Part shown: positions 8,628-17,409 of the stretch, in pieces
How positions within the stretch are numbered: the stretch's first letter is position 1
Layout of the letters: every line of letters begins with the position of its first letter
DNA from: Anaerozeibacter quisquiliarum
GTDB taxonomy: Bacteria; Bacillota; Clostridia; Christensenellales; Aristaeellaceae
Reading direction: 5' to 3' (one strand)
DNA: 64,000 nucleotides
NCBI GenBank assembly: GCA_051162045.1
Contig: JBISDI010000004.1
Translations under genes and position numbers: made by a program
The notes under the pieces: model-generated
Seen by the model: only the letters and a program-made list of their open reading frames with translations
What the model was told of the DNA's origin: nothing
Databases searched by the model: none

Positions 8628-9989
8628 ATGATGAACGCGCGCTTTCGAAAAACGGATGGAGCGGGGCAGGTGTTGAGCGAGCATTGCCGCGAGGTCGCTT
8701 ATTTGGCCGGGGGAGCTTTGAGCTCATTAGGGCTTGAGGATACGGGGCGGCTGGTTGGGTTGTTGCATGATATGGGGAAAGCTCCGGTGGCGTTTCAGGA
8801 CTACCTTGAGATGTCGTACACGCATCCCGAATTGCGGGAACGAGGTTCTGTATTGCACGCTCCGATCGGCGCGATCTTTGCCTACGAGCGGTGGTTTGAC
8901 GGCGATCCATTTGCGAAGCTGACCGCGCAGGTCATTTCTATGGCGGTTTATGGGCATCACGCGGGATTGCCGGACTGCCTGAATGAGAAGGGCGAGTCGC
9001 CCTACTTGAGGTATTTTTCTTCCGAAGAGAAAGAAAAACTGCATTATCGCGAGGCGGTGGGGAATTATCTGCGCGAGATTGCTGGAGCAGATGAGCTAGA
9101 CAAGCTATTCGCGCGCGCCAAGGCGGAAATCAGCGCCCTGTTTGCTCGGCTCGAATCGGATGCTCAAGCGTTTCAACTGGGCATGATTGCACGAATGGTA
9201 CTGGGCGCGCTGGTAGATGCCGACCGCTGGGACAGCGCTTGTTTTGAGCATGGCGCCGACCCTCTCGCGCCCGGCGAACCGCCTCCGGATTGGGCGGAGT
9301 TGCTCGCGCGGCTCGAAGCGCACTTGTCGAAATTCACGGATCCTTCTACGCTTAACGATATCCGTACGCGCATCTCGCGAGAGTGCTTGGGCTGCGCGAG
9401 TCTACCGCCGGGCATATTCACCCTGACGGTGCCGACTGGCGGCGGCAAGACCTTTTCCACGCTGCGCTACGCGCTCGCACATGCCGATGGTGCGCATATG
9501 CGCCGCATCTTCTACGTGATTCCCTTCAACACCATCCTCGACCAGAACGCGGCGGACATCCGCGAGGCACTGAACAACTACGAGGGCATACTCGAACACC
9601 ACTCGGGCGTCGTGCGAAACAACGAGGACGAGGAAGCGGCATACCGGCTGCTGACCGAGCGCTGGGACAGCCCCATCGTGCTGACCTCCATGGTGCAATT
9701 CCTGAACACCCTCTACCGAAAGGAAAACTCGGACGCGCGTCGGATGGGCGCGCTCGCACACTCGGTGTTGATCTTCGACGAAGTCCAGGCGCTGCCCAAG
9801 CGTTGCACGCACCTGTTTGAGCAGGCAATACGCTTCCTCGTGCGCTTCTGCGGCTGCACCGTGGTCCTGTGCACCGCGACGCAGCCCCGACTCGACTTGC
9901 CCGCCCAGCCGATGATCGGCGAGGTGTCGAAGCTCTTCGAGGATATGCAGCGCGTGCGTTACGTCGATCAATCCCGCATAATCCGTTGA
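8628..9989 (+). CDS. cas3: Truncated Cas3: HD nuclease plus first helicase lobe only
   Basis: A 453-aa protein starting at ATG 8628, seven bases after GGGAGG. The N-terminal HD nuclease domain shows H19, H47-D48 (LLHDMGK), H77 and H110-H111 (YGHHAGL). The helicase part has Walker A VPTGGGKT (residues 268-275), the DEAD-like box DEVQ (384-387) and motif III CTATQ (415-419). It stops after motif III, so the second RecA lobe with motifs IV-VI and the C-terminal domain are absent. Complete type I-C Cas3 is about 730-800 aa. The stop is 6 bp before copy 3 of the palindromic element. No cas5, cas8c, cas7, cas4, cas1 or cas2 follows. Target degradation by this protein alone is unlikely. Confidence 0.88.
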   Translation: MMNARFRKTDGAGQVLSEHCREVAYLAGGALSSLGLEDTGRLVGLLHDMGKAPVAFQDYLEMSYTHPELRERGSVLHAPIGAIFAYERWFDGDPFAKLTAQVISMAVYGHHAGLPDCLNEKGESPYLRYFSSEEKEKLHYREAVGNYLREIAGADELDKLFARAKAEISALFARLESDAQAFQLGMIARMVLGALVDADRWDSACFEHGADPLAPGEPPPDWAELLARLEAHLSKFTDPSTLNDIRTRISRECLGCASLPPGIFTLTVPTGGGKTFSTLRYALAHADGAHMRRIFYVIPFNTILDQNAADIREALNNYEGILEHHSGVVRNNEDEEAAYRLLTERWDSPIVLTSMVQFLNTLYRKENSDARRMGALAHSVLIFDEVQALPKRCTHLFEQAIRFLVRFCGCTVVLCTATQPRLDLPAQPMIGEVSKLFEDMQRVRYVDQSRIIR

Positions 9990-9995
9990 TTCTCT

Positions 9996-10160
9996 AGTGT
10001 AAGCGCTGAAGAAATCCCGCGCACGGTGGGGGCTGAACTTCCGCCATTTCGCGCCCGCAAAATCCTCGTAGTAGCGCTGCTACACCTTCAGCTTTTGCGA
10101 GCGCGATCTGACGAAAATTCTCCTTGTCAGCCAACGCCCGAATGAATCAGCGGTTGCTTG
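9996..10160 (-). repeat. 163-bp palindromic element family, copy 3 (inverted, diverged)
   Basis: Read on the minus strand, this segment matches copies 1 and 2: AAGC-AACCGCTGATT at the start, then GAATTTTCGTCAGATCGCGC, the central GTAGCagcGCTAC hairpin, and GGGATTTCTTCAGCGCTTAC at the end. Many substitutions are compensated in the central stem, so the fold is kept although sequence identity is clearly lower. It sits between the broken 3' end of cas3 and the CRISPR leader, which makes it a candidate marker of the deletion that removed the rest of the cas operon. Confidence 0.65.
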
Positions 10161-10323
10161 GTGTGCGAACCCCGCCGCCCAGAGAATCCCCCGGAGATTC
10201 GCACCAAAATTGGCGCGAAAATACGCATCCGTCCCGGTCCATCCACCCGTCTTCAGTCTCTCGCTCCCCGAAATCTGGTTATATGTAACAAAATCAACAA
10301 GTCCCCCTCCAGGCAGTAATGCT
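10161..10323 (+). promoter_or_regulatory. Probable CRISPR leader
   Basis: This non-coding stretch precedes the first repeat. Type I-C repeats are read so that they end in ATTGAAA(C/T), which places the leader on this side. The last 60 bases turn more AT-rich (GTTATATGTAACAAAATC), as leaders usually do. I see no clear consensus promoter in it. Confidence 0.5.
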
Positions 10324-11678
10324 GTCGCGCCCTACACGGGCGCGTGGATTGAAATCGCAGAGAAAGTGAGGTGTACACATGGAGAAAGCGTCGCGCCCTA
10401 CACGGGCGCGTGGATTGAAATATCCGAGTAGACCGGTTCTACGCAAGCAGTCAGAGTCGCGCCCTACACGGGCGCGTGGATTGAAATATCGTGCAGCAGC
10501 CGGTACAGCGGATGATCTATCGTCGCGCCCTACACGGGCGCGTGGATTGAAATGTCGTTCGTGTCGATCCGCAGGTGTCGTTTCAGGTCGCGCCCTACAC
10601 GGGCGCGTGGATTGAAATGTGTTCCATCTGGCCGATGCGCAGCAGGCGTTCCGTCGCGCCCTACACGGGCGCGTGGATTGAAATAGCGCGTGAGCAGCCG
10701 GTTTGGATTGTACTAACCGTCGCGCCCTACACGGGCGCGTGGATTGAAATGCCCGATGCGTTAATCACTGCCGCCAGCTCCCGGTCGCGCCCTACACGGG
10801 CGCGTGGATTGAAATCAAGAGCAACGCAACCACCGCAGAGGGCGGAATGGTCGCGCCCTACACGGGCGCGTGGATTGAAATGTTGCCGGCGGCGTCCAGC
10901 GGCTTGAACGCAAACGTCGCGCCCTACACGGGCGCGTGGATTGAAATGAATACCGGATCAAGGGGCACCACCCCGCTCCCGTCGCGCCCTACACGGGCGC
11001 GTGGATTGAAATCGACGACCAGCACTTCGGGAACGCAAAGCATCTGCAAGTCGCGCCCTACACGGGCGCGTGGATTGAAATATTTGCACAGAAACGCTGA
11101 TGCCGAAGAACATGAGTCGCGCCCTACACGGGCGCGTGGATTGAAATACCACGAATGCCGGCGCGTTTTCTTCGACGACAGTCGCGCCCTACACGGGCGC
11201 GTGGATTGAAATAACCTGGTCTTGCCGCGCGGCCTGCAGGGACTGATCGTCGCGCCCTACACGGGCGCGTGGATTGAAATAACTTGACCAACGGCGTCCT
11301 GATCCCGGACAGCGGTCGCGCCCTACACGGGCGCGTGGATTGAAATTGACGCTTTTTGAGGGACGTTTTGCCGGGAAGCCGTCGCGCCCTACACGGGCGC
11401 GTGGATTGAAATATTGGTTCTGCGGATGGAACGCCGTTCGGCTTTGGGTCGCGCCCTACACGGGCGCGTGGATTGAAATGGTGTAATTCTTCGTGTTGTA
11501 GCTCACGCGATTCGTCGCGCCCTACACGGGCGCGTGGATTGAAATAGCGGCGCGGTCTTGCCCGTCTTGCTACGGATCGGTCGCGCCCTACACGGGCGCG
11601 TGGATTGAAATGCGCAGGGTTTCCGCCATCGCTACCCGCCTCCAACGTCGCGCCCTACACGGGCGCGTGGATTGAAAT
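10324..11678 (+). CRISPR. CRISPR array, 21 repeats of 32 bp and 20 spacers, type I-C-like
   Basis: The repeat starts GTCGCGCCCTACACGG and ends GCGCGTGGATTGAAAT. It is 32 bp, contains the short palindrome CGCGCCC/GGGCGCG and matches the type I-C repeat pattern. Repeat starts are 10324, 10390, 10456, 10522, 10587, 10653, 10719, 10784, 10850, 10916, 10981, 11050, 11116, 11181, 11249, 11315, 11381, 11448, 11514, 11580 and 11647. All 21 copies look identical by eye, including the last. Spacers are 33-37 bp and all different. The lack of decay suggests recent activity or use with cas proteins encoded elsewhere. Reading frames through the array that give repeated RPTRARGLK or VAPYTGAWIE peptides are artefacts. 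Confidence 0.97.
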
Positions 11679-11834
11679 AAGGCCTACAACCGGTACTTCT
11701 ACCTGTATTACCAGACGATGCAGAAGTTCTGCGCCGCGGGGCACCCCGACTTTTTCGATTTGCAACTGTCTGTGCAGGAAGCACTCCGCGAATATCTGCG
11801 AAAGAAAATGCAGCTTTGTAAAATGACGGTGTGA
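11679..11834 (+). pseudogene. Unrecognised C-terminal gene fragment abutting the array
   Basis: Directly after the last repeat, one frame reads about 51 codons to a TGA, with a protein-like composition (KAYNRYFYLYYQTMQKFCA, then PDFFDLQLSVQEALREYLRK). An in-frame TGA lies in the last repeat, and no start or ribosome site precedes the stretch. It looks like the 3' end of a gene interrupted at the array boundary. I do not recognise the family. Confidence 0.35.
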
Positions 11835-11963
11835 CGGTAAGAAGGCAATGGGGAACGGCGAAACGCCTGCCGGGAAAAGACGGGCGATCGGCTCAAGGAA
11901 ACAGGATTGTCTTCTCGCGCAAGCCCTTCGGACGTGGGAGAACAAGCTATGGAGGGATGTTGC

Positions 11964-12809
11964 ATGCTGGTTACGAGTAAGGTAATGCTTCTTTCCGCAC
12001 AAAGCAGCAAGTATGCTGTGGGCGCATTCAACATCGAGAACATGGAAATGGCGCAGGCCGTCATTGAGGCTGCCCAGGAGGCGAAGGCCCCGGTCATCCT
12101 GCAGACCACGCCCGGCACCCTAAAATACGCGGGCCCGGCGGTCTTCGCCGGGATGGTCGGCGCGCTGGCGCGGCAGGCGAGCGTTCCGGTGGCGCTGCAC
12201 CTGGATCACGGCAGCAGCTTTGAACTGGCCGTGAAGGCGCTGGACGCCGGGTACACCTCGGTGATGATCGACGGCTCCGCGCTGCCCCTCGAGGACAACA
12301 TCCGTCTGACCCGGCGCGTGGCGGAGGCGGGCGCGACACTGGGCATCCCGGTGGAGGCCGAACTGGGAAAGGTGGGCGGCAAGGAGGACGACCTCGCCGC
12401 CGACGCCGACACCAACACCGATCCCCAGGAGGCCGAGCGCTTCGCGCGCGAGACGGGGATCGACTCTCTGGCGGTAGCCATCGGCACCGCGCACGGGTTC
12501 TATGTGGGTACGCCGGTATTGGATAAGGCGCGGCTCGGCGAGATCCGCAAGCTCGTCCCGATCCCGCTGGTGCTGCACGGCGCGTCCGGGCTGCACGACA
12601 AAGACGTCCGGGATTGCATCGCGCTTGGCATCTGCAAGGTGAACTTTGCCACCGAGCTGCGCGCCGCCTTCACCGACGGCGTGAAACAGGCGCTCGCGGC
12701 GACACCCGACCTGTACGATCCCAAGAAGATGGGCGTCAAGGCCAGGGACAACGTGCGCCGCCTGGTGATTGAGAAGATCAAGATGTGCGGTGCAGACGGC
12801 AGGGCTTGA
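11964..12809 (+). CDS. Class II ketose-bisphosphate aldolase, GatY/KbaY-like
   Basis: A 281-aa zinc aldolase starting at ATG 11964, seven bases after GGAGGG. It has the class II pattern: AFNIENMEM near the N-terminus, the Zn ligand loop LHLDHGSS, SVMIDGS, VEAELGKVGGKEDD, GTAHGFY, LVLHGASGL and KVNFATELR. The C-terminus CGADGRA and the EDD segment resemble tagatose-1,6-bisphosphate aldolases more than glycolytic FbaA. The reaction would be tagatose-1,6-bisphosphate to glyceraldehyde-3-phosphate and DHAP. This fits galactose use with the LacZ operon upstream, although the CRISPR locus lies between. The exact substrate cannot be settled from the sequence alone. Confidence 0.85.
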   Translation: MLVTSKVMLLSAQSSKYAVGAFNIENMEMAQAVIEAAQEAKAPVILQTTPGTLKYAGPAVFAGMVGALARQASVPVALHLDHGSSFELAVKALDAGYTSVMIDGSALPLEDNIRLTRRVAEAGATLGIPVEAELGKVGGKEDDLAADADTNTDPQEAERFARETGIDSLAVAIGTAHGFYVGTPVLDKARLGEIRKLVPIPLVLHGASGLHDKDVRDCIALGICKVNFATELRAAFTDGVKQALAATPDLYDPKKMGVKARDNVRRLVIEKIKMCGADGRA

Positions 12810-12944
12810 CGATCCGGCATCTTAATTCCGATATGGAAAGCACGCCGGCCGATTGGGGCAACACCGCGCAAAGAGTAAAAGGGGGAAGGTGGCGGTAGGA
12901 AGCGGAATGGTTCCCCGCCTGCTATCCGGAGAGGAAACGGAAGT

Positions 12945-14309
12945 CTACACAGACGCGGGTAACTGTACGGTAATCACGGGTGGCTGCCAATGGTCCAAAC
13001 CCGCCATGTCGGGTAAGTACACGCGCATGTATAGGTGGAAGTTTTCCTTAGAGACAGGGAGCCAATTGTTCGTATTTTGCGGCTCGTTTATGGAAAGGAT
13101 AACATCCAGCGAGCCGTCGTCGTTCATCATGAGGTCGGAACGATCATTGAGGCAGTAACGGTTGAGCGGATTGGCGATCAGGAAATCGTCGCTTCCGTAG
13201 GCGGTTATGGACCAGAATCCGCCTTCCAGTGTCGGCGGCAGAGAATCGAAGTGCAGGACATAGGTCTTTTCGCCGGTCAGCGCGTCGCCGTTCTCGTCCA
13301 GATCGGTCTTGGGATAGATGGCAATATCGACCGTGTTCGCGCCCAGCCCGCCGAGCGCCACCATGGCGCGGTACGCATAAGCCGTGCCAAAATCGCCAAT
13401 GGGCGCGCCAAAGTACTTCCACGAGCCGAGCGTCAGCATATATTCCCGCCCCGCAGCCACGAGCTTCGCGCGCAGACCGGTAAGCAGTTCGCGCCATTGC
13501 GCCGCGCGGTCGCCGGGCAGCTGCTCCGCGTCAAATTGAAGACCGGGGCCGATGTTCAGCTTCGCGAAGGAAGCCACCACCTCGGAGTCCTCTTGCGCAG
13601 GCGGATTGTCCGCGATCAGGCGGTTCGCCGTGTCAAAGAAGGTCTGCATGTCCATGGACAGCACCGCCTGAACGGGAACGATATCGTTTTGCGCGCGGTA
13701 CTCGCCCTTGAGCGGAAGGTATTCCGCGCCGCTTTCATAGGCGCTCAGGGGCAGCAGCTTCATGCCGTCCTGAATCTCCCGCACGGCAGGAAGATCGCCG
13801 TCGCCGTTGAGCACAATGAGGGCTATGATCCAGACCATACTCGTCGGCACATCCACGCGGGTCACGCCGTCCGGCAGCGTGCCTTCCCAGTCGGGCAAAG
13901 TGAACGCATAGGTTCCGGCCTGATCCAGCAGCGCCGGCGTGTTCGTCCATGCGTCAAGCACCTGCACCGTGAAGAAGCGGTTCGCCTCGGGCATCGCATA
14001 CACCATCGGCTCCGCGCTGATGTCCAGCCACGCCTGCGTGTAGATCGTGTCCACGTTGGGCGTAACGACCATCTTGGACTCGGCGTCTGCCAGCCGTTGG
14101 CTGTGGATCAGTTGATTGATCGGCGCGTGCCCTGCCAGATCGGGTGCTTCCACATTGGTGGCGGCTGTCTTCGTCGCGTCCATGATGACGAGCGGAAATG
14201 CATAGGTATACGCATCGCCCAGCAACGTCCACGCCTCAGTTTCCCCGCTTTGCGCCAGTGCGCCGTTCGCGAGGGAGCAAATCAACAGCGCCGAAAACCA
14301 CTTTTTCAT
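12945..14309 (-). CDS. Secreted DUF1254/DUF1214 domain protein
   Basis: A 454-aa protein starting at the ATG read from 14309 (MKKWFSALLICSLANGALAQS), a cleavable signal peptide, with GGGAG about 8 nt upstream. The DUF1254 part covers roughly residues 40-180 (GDAYTYAFPLVIMDATK, VVTPNVDTIYTQAWLD). The C-terminal DUF1214 part contains LHFDSLPPTLEGGFWSITAYG and RYCLNDRSD. The biochemical function of this family is unknown; it is often seen as an exported protein. It has its own consensus-like promoter and stands alone between the aldolase and the chimeric murA fragment. Confidence 0.88.
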   Translation of the reverse strand: MKKWFSALLICSLANGALAQSGETEAWTLLGDAYTYAFPLVIMDATKTAATNVEAPDLAGHAPINQLIHSQRLADAESKMVVTPNVDTIYTQAWLDISAEPMVYAMPEANRFFTVQVLDAWTNTPALLDQAGTYAFTLPDWEGTLPDGVTRVDVPTSMVWIIALIVLNGDGDLPAVREIQDGMKLLPLSAYESGAEYLPLKGEYRAQNDIVPVQAVLSMDMQTFFDTANRLIADNPPAQEDSEVVASFAKLNIGPGLQFDAEQLPGDRAAQWRELLTGLRAKLVAAGREYMLTLGSWKYFGAPIGDFGTAYAYRAMVALGGLGANTVDIAIYPKTDLDENGDALTGEKTYVLHFDSLPPTLEGGFWSITAYGSDDFLIANPLNRYCLNDRSDLMMNDDGSLDVILSINEPQNTNNWLPVSKENFHLYMRVYLPDMAGLDHWQPPVITVQLPASV

Positions 14310-14358
14310 CCGAATGTCTCCCGTCAAATCCCGATTTCCCGGGCATTTCGATGGCGGC

Positions 14359-14387
14359 AGTATACCACATCGATCCACATGACGCAA
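14359..14387 (-). promoter_or_regulatory. Promoter of the DUF1254/DUF1214 gene
   Basis: On the minus strand TTGCGT (14387-14382), a 17-bp spacer and TATACT (14364-14359) are followed about 50 nt later by the gene start. Confidence 0.65.
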
Positions 14388-14494
14388 GATACGGAGGCCA
14401 GCCCGATACAGACCGGTCTTTATAGCCTGCTGTTTTATCGCCGTCAGACCCGCAAGCGCGTTACGCCTTACGAATGAAGGATTAAGTTCCCCAT

Positions 14495-14521
14495 GTGTTC
14501 CTTTGCTTTCTGCTTATACCA
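14495..14521 (-). mobile_element. Short fragment shared with the IS256-like remnant
   Basis: GCTTTCTGCTTATACCA and its left flank recur, with two small differences, at 17368-17396, the 5' end of the decayed IS256-like transposase. Here the piece sits immediately before the duplicated oppF tail, so it marks a rearrangement junction. Confidence 0.45.
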
Positions 14522-14526
14522 CGCAT

Positions 14527-14701
14527 CCTACAAGTCAAGTCGGCGCAGGGCAATCGCTTACGGCCGCATCCGAAAGCGATTGCGCTGAAGTCAGCGGATG
14601 AAAGCACAGCACCGCGCGCCCGCCGGGCAGTTGCGCAACCTCCGGCCGGCGGCGGCACGCGTCGCTCGCGTAGGGGCACCGGGGCGCGAACTTGCAGCCG
14701 C
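14527..14701 (-). repeat. 175-bp duplication of the oppF 3' end, copy 1
   Basis: These 175 bp match 18626-18800, the C-terminal coding end of the intact oppF, with only about three differences. On the right the similarity ends exactly where murA-like coding begins. The direct orientation and high identity point to a recent duplication or an assembly join. Confidence 0.85.
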
Positions 14702-15043
14702 CCGGCATCGGCACCTCGGCGCAGCCGAACAGCCCCAGCAGCACCGGGGCCAGGTAGTAGGACGCGCGCATCTTGCATGCCAGATCACGTGGCGGGCTGT
14801 ACTTGTCGACCGTCGTCGGATCGACGCGCAGCGTGCCGTCTGTAAACTCCACGCCCGCGCCCAGCCACCTGAGCATTTCGATGAGCACGTGCACATCCTC
14901 GATGTCGGGCATGTTTTCGATGGTGCACGGCGAATGCGCGAGCAGCACCGCCGGGATCAGCGCGACCGCGGCGTTTTTGCCGCCGCTGACCGCCACCTCG
15001 CCCGCGAGGCGCACCCCCCCTGAATCAAGAGCCTTTCACACAT
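14535..15043 (-). pseudogene. murA'-oppF' chimeric pseudogene
   Basis: The 5' part encodes the N-terminus of UDP-GlcNAc 1-carboxyvinyltransferase: GEVAVSGGKNAAVALIPAVL, then PCTIENMPDIEDVHVLIEML and YYLAPVLLGLFGCAEVPMPGGC. At about 14700 it switches, in frame, to the C-terminal tail of OppF (CKFAPRCPYASDACRRRPE). Only about the first 110 of roughly 420 MurA residues remain, and the UDP-GlcNAc and PEP active-site halves are split. The natural start is probably the ATG read from 15043 (MCERLLIQGG), but a 7-G run at 15015-15021 breaks that frame; eight Gs would restore GGVRLAGEV. It is almost surely non-functional. Confidence 0.8.
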
Positions 15044-15930
15044 ATCATATCGAACGCCGGCTGAGCCGGCCACCCCTCGGATAAATCATACCATTGGCAT
15101 CGGCGCGAACCCATACCAATCGAGCATAGGAACGCGTTCATCAGGCGTCCGCGCTTCAATTCTATGTATTATAGCCCATTTACCCGCGCGATCATGTTAA
15201 GTCAAGACAGGGAGCAGCCAACGCGTACGGACGTCGGGCATATGCTGCACATTGCGATAAAAATGAGCGGATCAACCACCTCTCCCTCAAAAGACGCAAC
15301 GCCCGTGGGAAAGATCTTTGCGCGGTTCTCCCATGATTTGATCGTCTTTATCCCCGTGCGACGATACGCTCTATGACGATAATGCATCCATTCCAATGTA
15401 AAACTTGCTCACGTTGATCGTGTGGTAAATGGTGTTCGAGTCATCTGGGCGTTACGTATAGAAACTTGCGTACCTTGTAAATAGGCCAATCGTGAAATCA
15501 TTATCATTAAACTTATTTAAATATGTACGTTTATATATTAGGTTAAGTTATCTTTAAATTTCCCGTGGAAGAGTTGAAAAAATTTGGTTTTTATAGTAAT
15601 GTAAATAAAAAGTAAAAATTGAAAATGAAAGATCTTCACGATTCTAAGAAGCAATACATTTGAGTATTTTTGAATTATCAACATGTGGATGCAGAAAGAT
15701 ACGCTATGAAATATTGTAAAAATCCAAACTCAAGATACAAGTATTTTTCAAATGGTGATTGCACTATTTTGTATCTCAATGCCTCAAAGCGGGTAATATG
15801 CCAAATGATGTAAATGGAACATACAAGTGGGCCTGGCAAGACAAGCAGACCTTTACCAAATGCCAAGGCATTGACGGTGAGCGTTTTATAATAAGGTTCG
15901 ATCTTAATATGGGATATGAGGTGAAATTCA
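15044..15930. other. Non-coding, partly AT-rich interval
   Basis: Apart from a small palindrome (GCCGGCtgaGCCGGC, 15056-15070) I find no gene here. From about 15400 the sequence becomes strikingly AT-rich compared with the GC-rich surroundings, for example 15490-15720. This composition continues into the secreted protein gene downstream. It looks like the left part of an acquired segment. Confidence 0.6.
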
Positions 15931-16515
15931 ATGAAGAAAATTCGACGCGTGCTGGCCATTGTTGTAATTGCGTCTTTGTCTTTATCGGTAAGTTCATTTG
16001 CCAACAATACTGTGTGGGAACGTTTCATGCGCAACAATTTCGATGTGATTGCAATCGGTGAAATCATTGGCATAAGCAAAAGTGGTTATGAGATTTATGT
16101 AGACGGCACCATTGTTAGTGCGCGCGGAGATCGGGAGCAATTGCATCCGGAAGCCATGCAATTGGTACTCGTTGATCCCGGCCAGATTTATGTTGGAAAT
16201 GGAAATGTGATATGTCAGGCGGGGGATTATGTGCTTGCTGCCGCTGTAAAAAAGAAGAACGCGGATTACTATGAGGGGTATATGTATAAAGTTGATGACT
16301 TGGACAAAGCGTCCCTGAAATTGGATATTCACGACAGAGCTTCTGCGTCATTTTTGCTGGAAGTTGCAATGATTGAAGACTTTATCCACTCAGATGGTCA
16401 GAACACAGAATTCGGGACGCGCGTATCCAGCGATGGAAAGACCATGCAGGCATTACGTTACAAAGACAAAAGTCATAGGGATGCCGAAGTGATATTTGAA
16501 GTAGACAACCGCTGA
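15931..16515 (+). CDS. Hypothetical secreted protein
   Basis: A 194-aa protein with a clear signal peptide (MKKIRRVLAIVVIASLSLS, then VSSFANN), preceded by GAGGTG at good spacing. The mature part has no motif I recognise. It has alternating hydrophobic beta-like stretches (IGEIIGISKSGYEIYVDGT, QLVLVDPGQIYVGNGNVI) and no transmembrane segment. Base composition and codon choice are more AT-rich than in the neighbours, and it lies between a broken murA and IS remnants, all suggestive of transfer. No function is assigned. Confidence 0.75.
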   Translation: MKKIRRVLAIVVIASLSLSVSSFANNTVWERFMRNNFDVIAIGEIIGISKSGYEIYVDGTIVSARGDREQLHPEAMQLVLVDPGQIYVGNGNVICQAGDYVLAAAVKKKNADYYEGYMYKVDDLDKASLKLDIHDRASASFLLEVAMIEDFIHSDGQNTEFGTRVSSDGKTMQALRYKDKSHRDAEVIFEVDNR

Positions 16516-16739
16516 TTTACTCGGGGTATATGATTTATGGCCATGTTTTCATTCCCGCTCCCTTCCCGGGGGCGTATACAAATGTGCGATCGCGGTTCCC
16601 TGGCGGGCTGCGCCTTAAGACCTTTGCGCTGCGGCCCAATCCATTGGTCGTGTGAAGGTTATTTCGCACATTAGTGGGGGGCAACCCGACCGGTGGTCGG
16701 ATAGCAGCAGCGGGGATCACCGTCGCAGTCGTAGTAATT
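16516..16739. other. Intergenic, no gene recognised
   Basis: GC-rich sequence between the secreted protein and the IS remnant. It contains the palindrome CCCGACCGGTGGTCGG near 16685. Open frames here have no start signal or family resemblance. Confidence 0.4.
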
Positions 16740-16789
16740 CCTGTGGATCTATGGGAAACGCAGAGCGCGTTTTCCATCATATCCACAGG
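16740..16789. repeat. 50-bp imperfect hairpin at the IS256-like end
   Basis: CCTGTGGAT (16740-16748) pairs with ATCCACAGG (16781-16789), and inside it ATGGGAAACGC pairs with GCGTTTTCCAT with one wobble. It ends 3 bp before the transposase stop codon and may be part of the element end or a terminator. Confidence 0.55.
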
Positions 16790-16792
16790 ATG

Positions 16793-17396
16793 TCAGGCGA
16801 GGATTTCCGCCAAGTCGAATTTGGATAGCTTATCCATGCACAGGTAGCGCTTCTCGCCCCAACTGCTGGCCGAGACGTGCCGAAGCCTTGCACAGACCAG
16901 CATCAACGTCGAGTTGCCGTCTGGGAACGCGACGACAACCCGCGTACGCCGCCGGATCTCCATCATGATCCGCTCAATCCCGTTGTTCGTTCGGATGCGC
17001 GTCCAATGCTCTCTTGGGAAGTCCATATAGGTCAGCGTTTCCTCCATGCCCTTTTCGAGTTTGTCCGCCGCTTCCTTAAGCTTCATGGATCTGAGCTTGC
17101 CCACCACCGATTTGGCCTTATCCCGTGCGCTTTGCTTGTCCTCCTGCGCGTAGATCGCATTGAGCATCGCCGCCACTTCCTTCACCTTTCCGTGCGGCGT
17201 CACAGAGAACATGTTGCGGTAGAAGTGAACCACGCACCGCTGGTATTTCGCCTCGGGGAATACATTGCCCAACGCGTCCACCAATCCAAGACACTTGTCC
17301 CACAAACAATTGTGTGCCCGAAAGCCCATGTTCCTTGAGGTGCCGCAGGAAGTTCGTCCAGCTCGCCGTGTCCTCCTTCGCTTTCTGCTTATACCA
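16793..17396 (-). pseudogene. IS256-family (mutator-type) transposase remnant
   Basis: The C-terminal half of a DDE transposase: CLGLVDALGNVFPEAKYQRC, VVHFYRNMFSVTPHGKVKEV, NAIYAQED, EHWTRIRTNNGIERIMMEIR and RRTRVVVAFPDGNS, all typical of IS256/MULE transposases. The catalytic Glu lies in the NGIER-M-EIRRRTR segment. Upstream, the matching sequence WTNFLRHLKEHGLSGTQL continues in another frame, so there is a frameshift near 17310, just before the second catalytic Asp region. The N-terminal third is absent, so this is dead. A 27-29-bp piece of its 5' border recurs at 14495. Confidence 0.8.
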
Positions 17397-17409
17397 TGTA
17401 TTCTAATCA

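Noticed and set aside
10210..11645. Open frames with repeated RPTRARGLK, VAPYTGAWIE or FQSTRPCRAR peptides
   Set aside because: They are translations of the CRISPR repeats, not genes.
13035..14477. 480-codon plus-strand frame
   Set aside because: Shadow of the DUF1254/DUF1214 gene, which has signal peptide, promoter and family motifs.
16535..16786. 83-codon minus-strand frame
   Set aside because: No ribosome site or recognised family, and it crosses a large hairpin.
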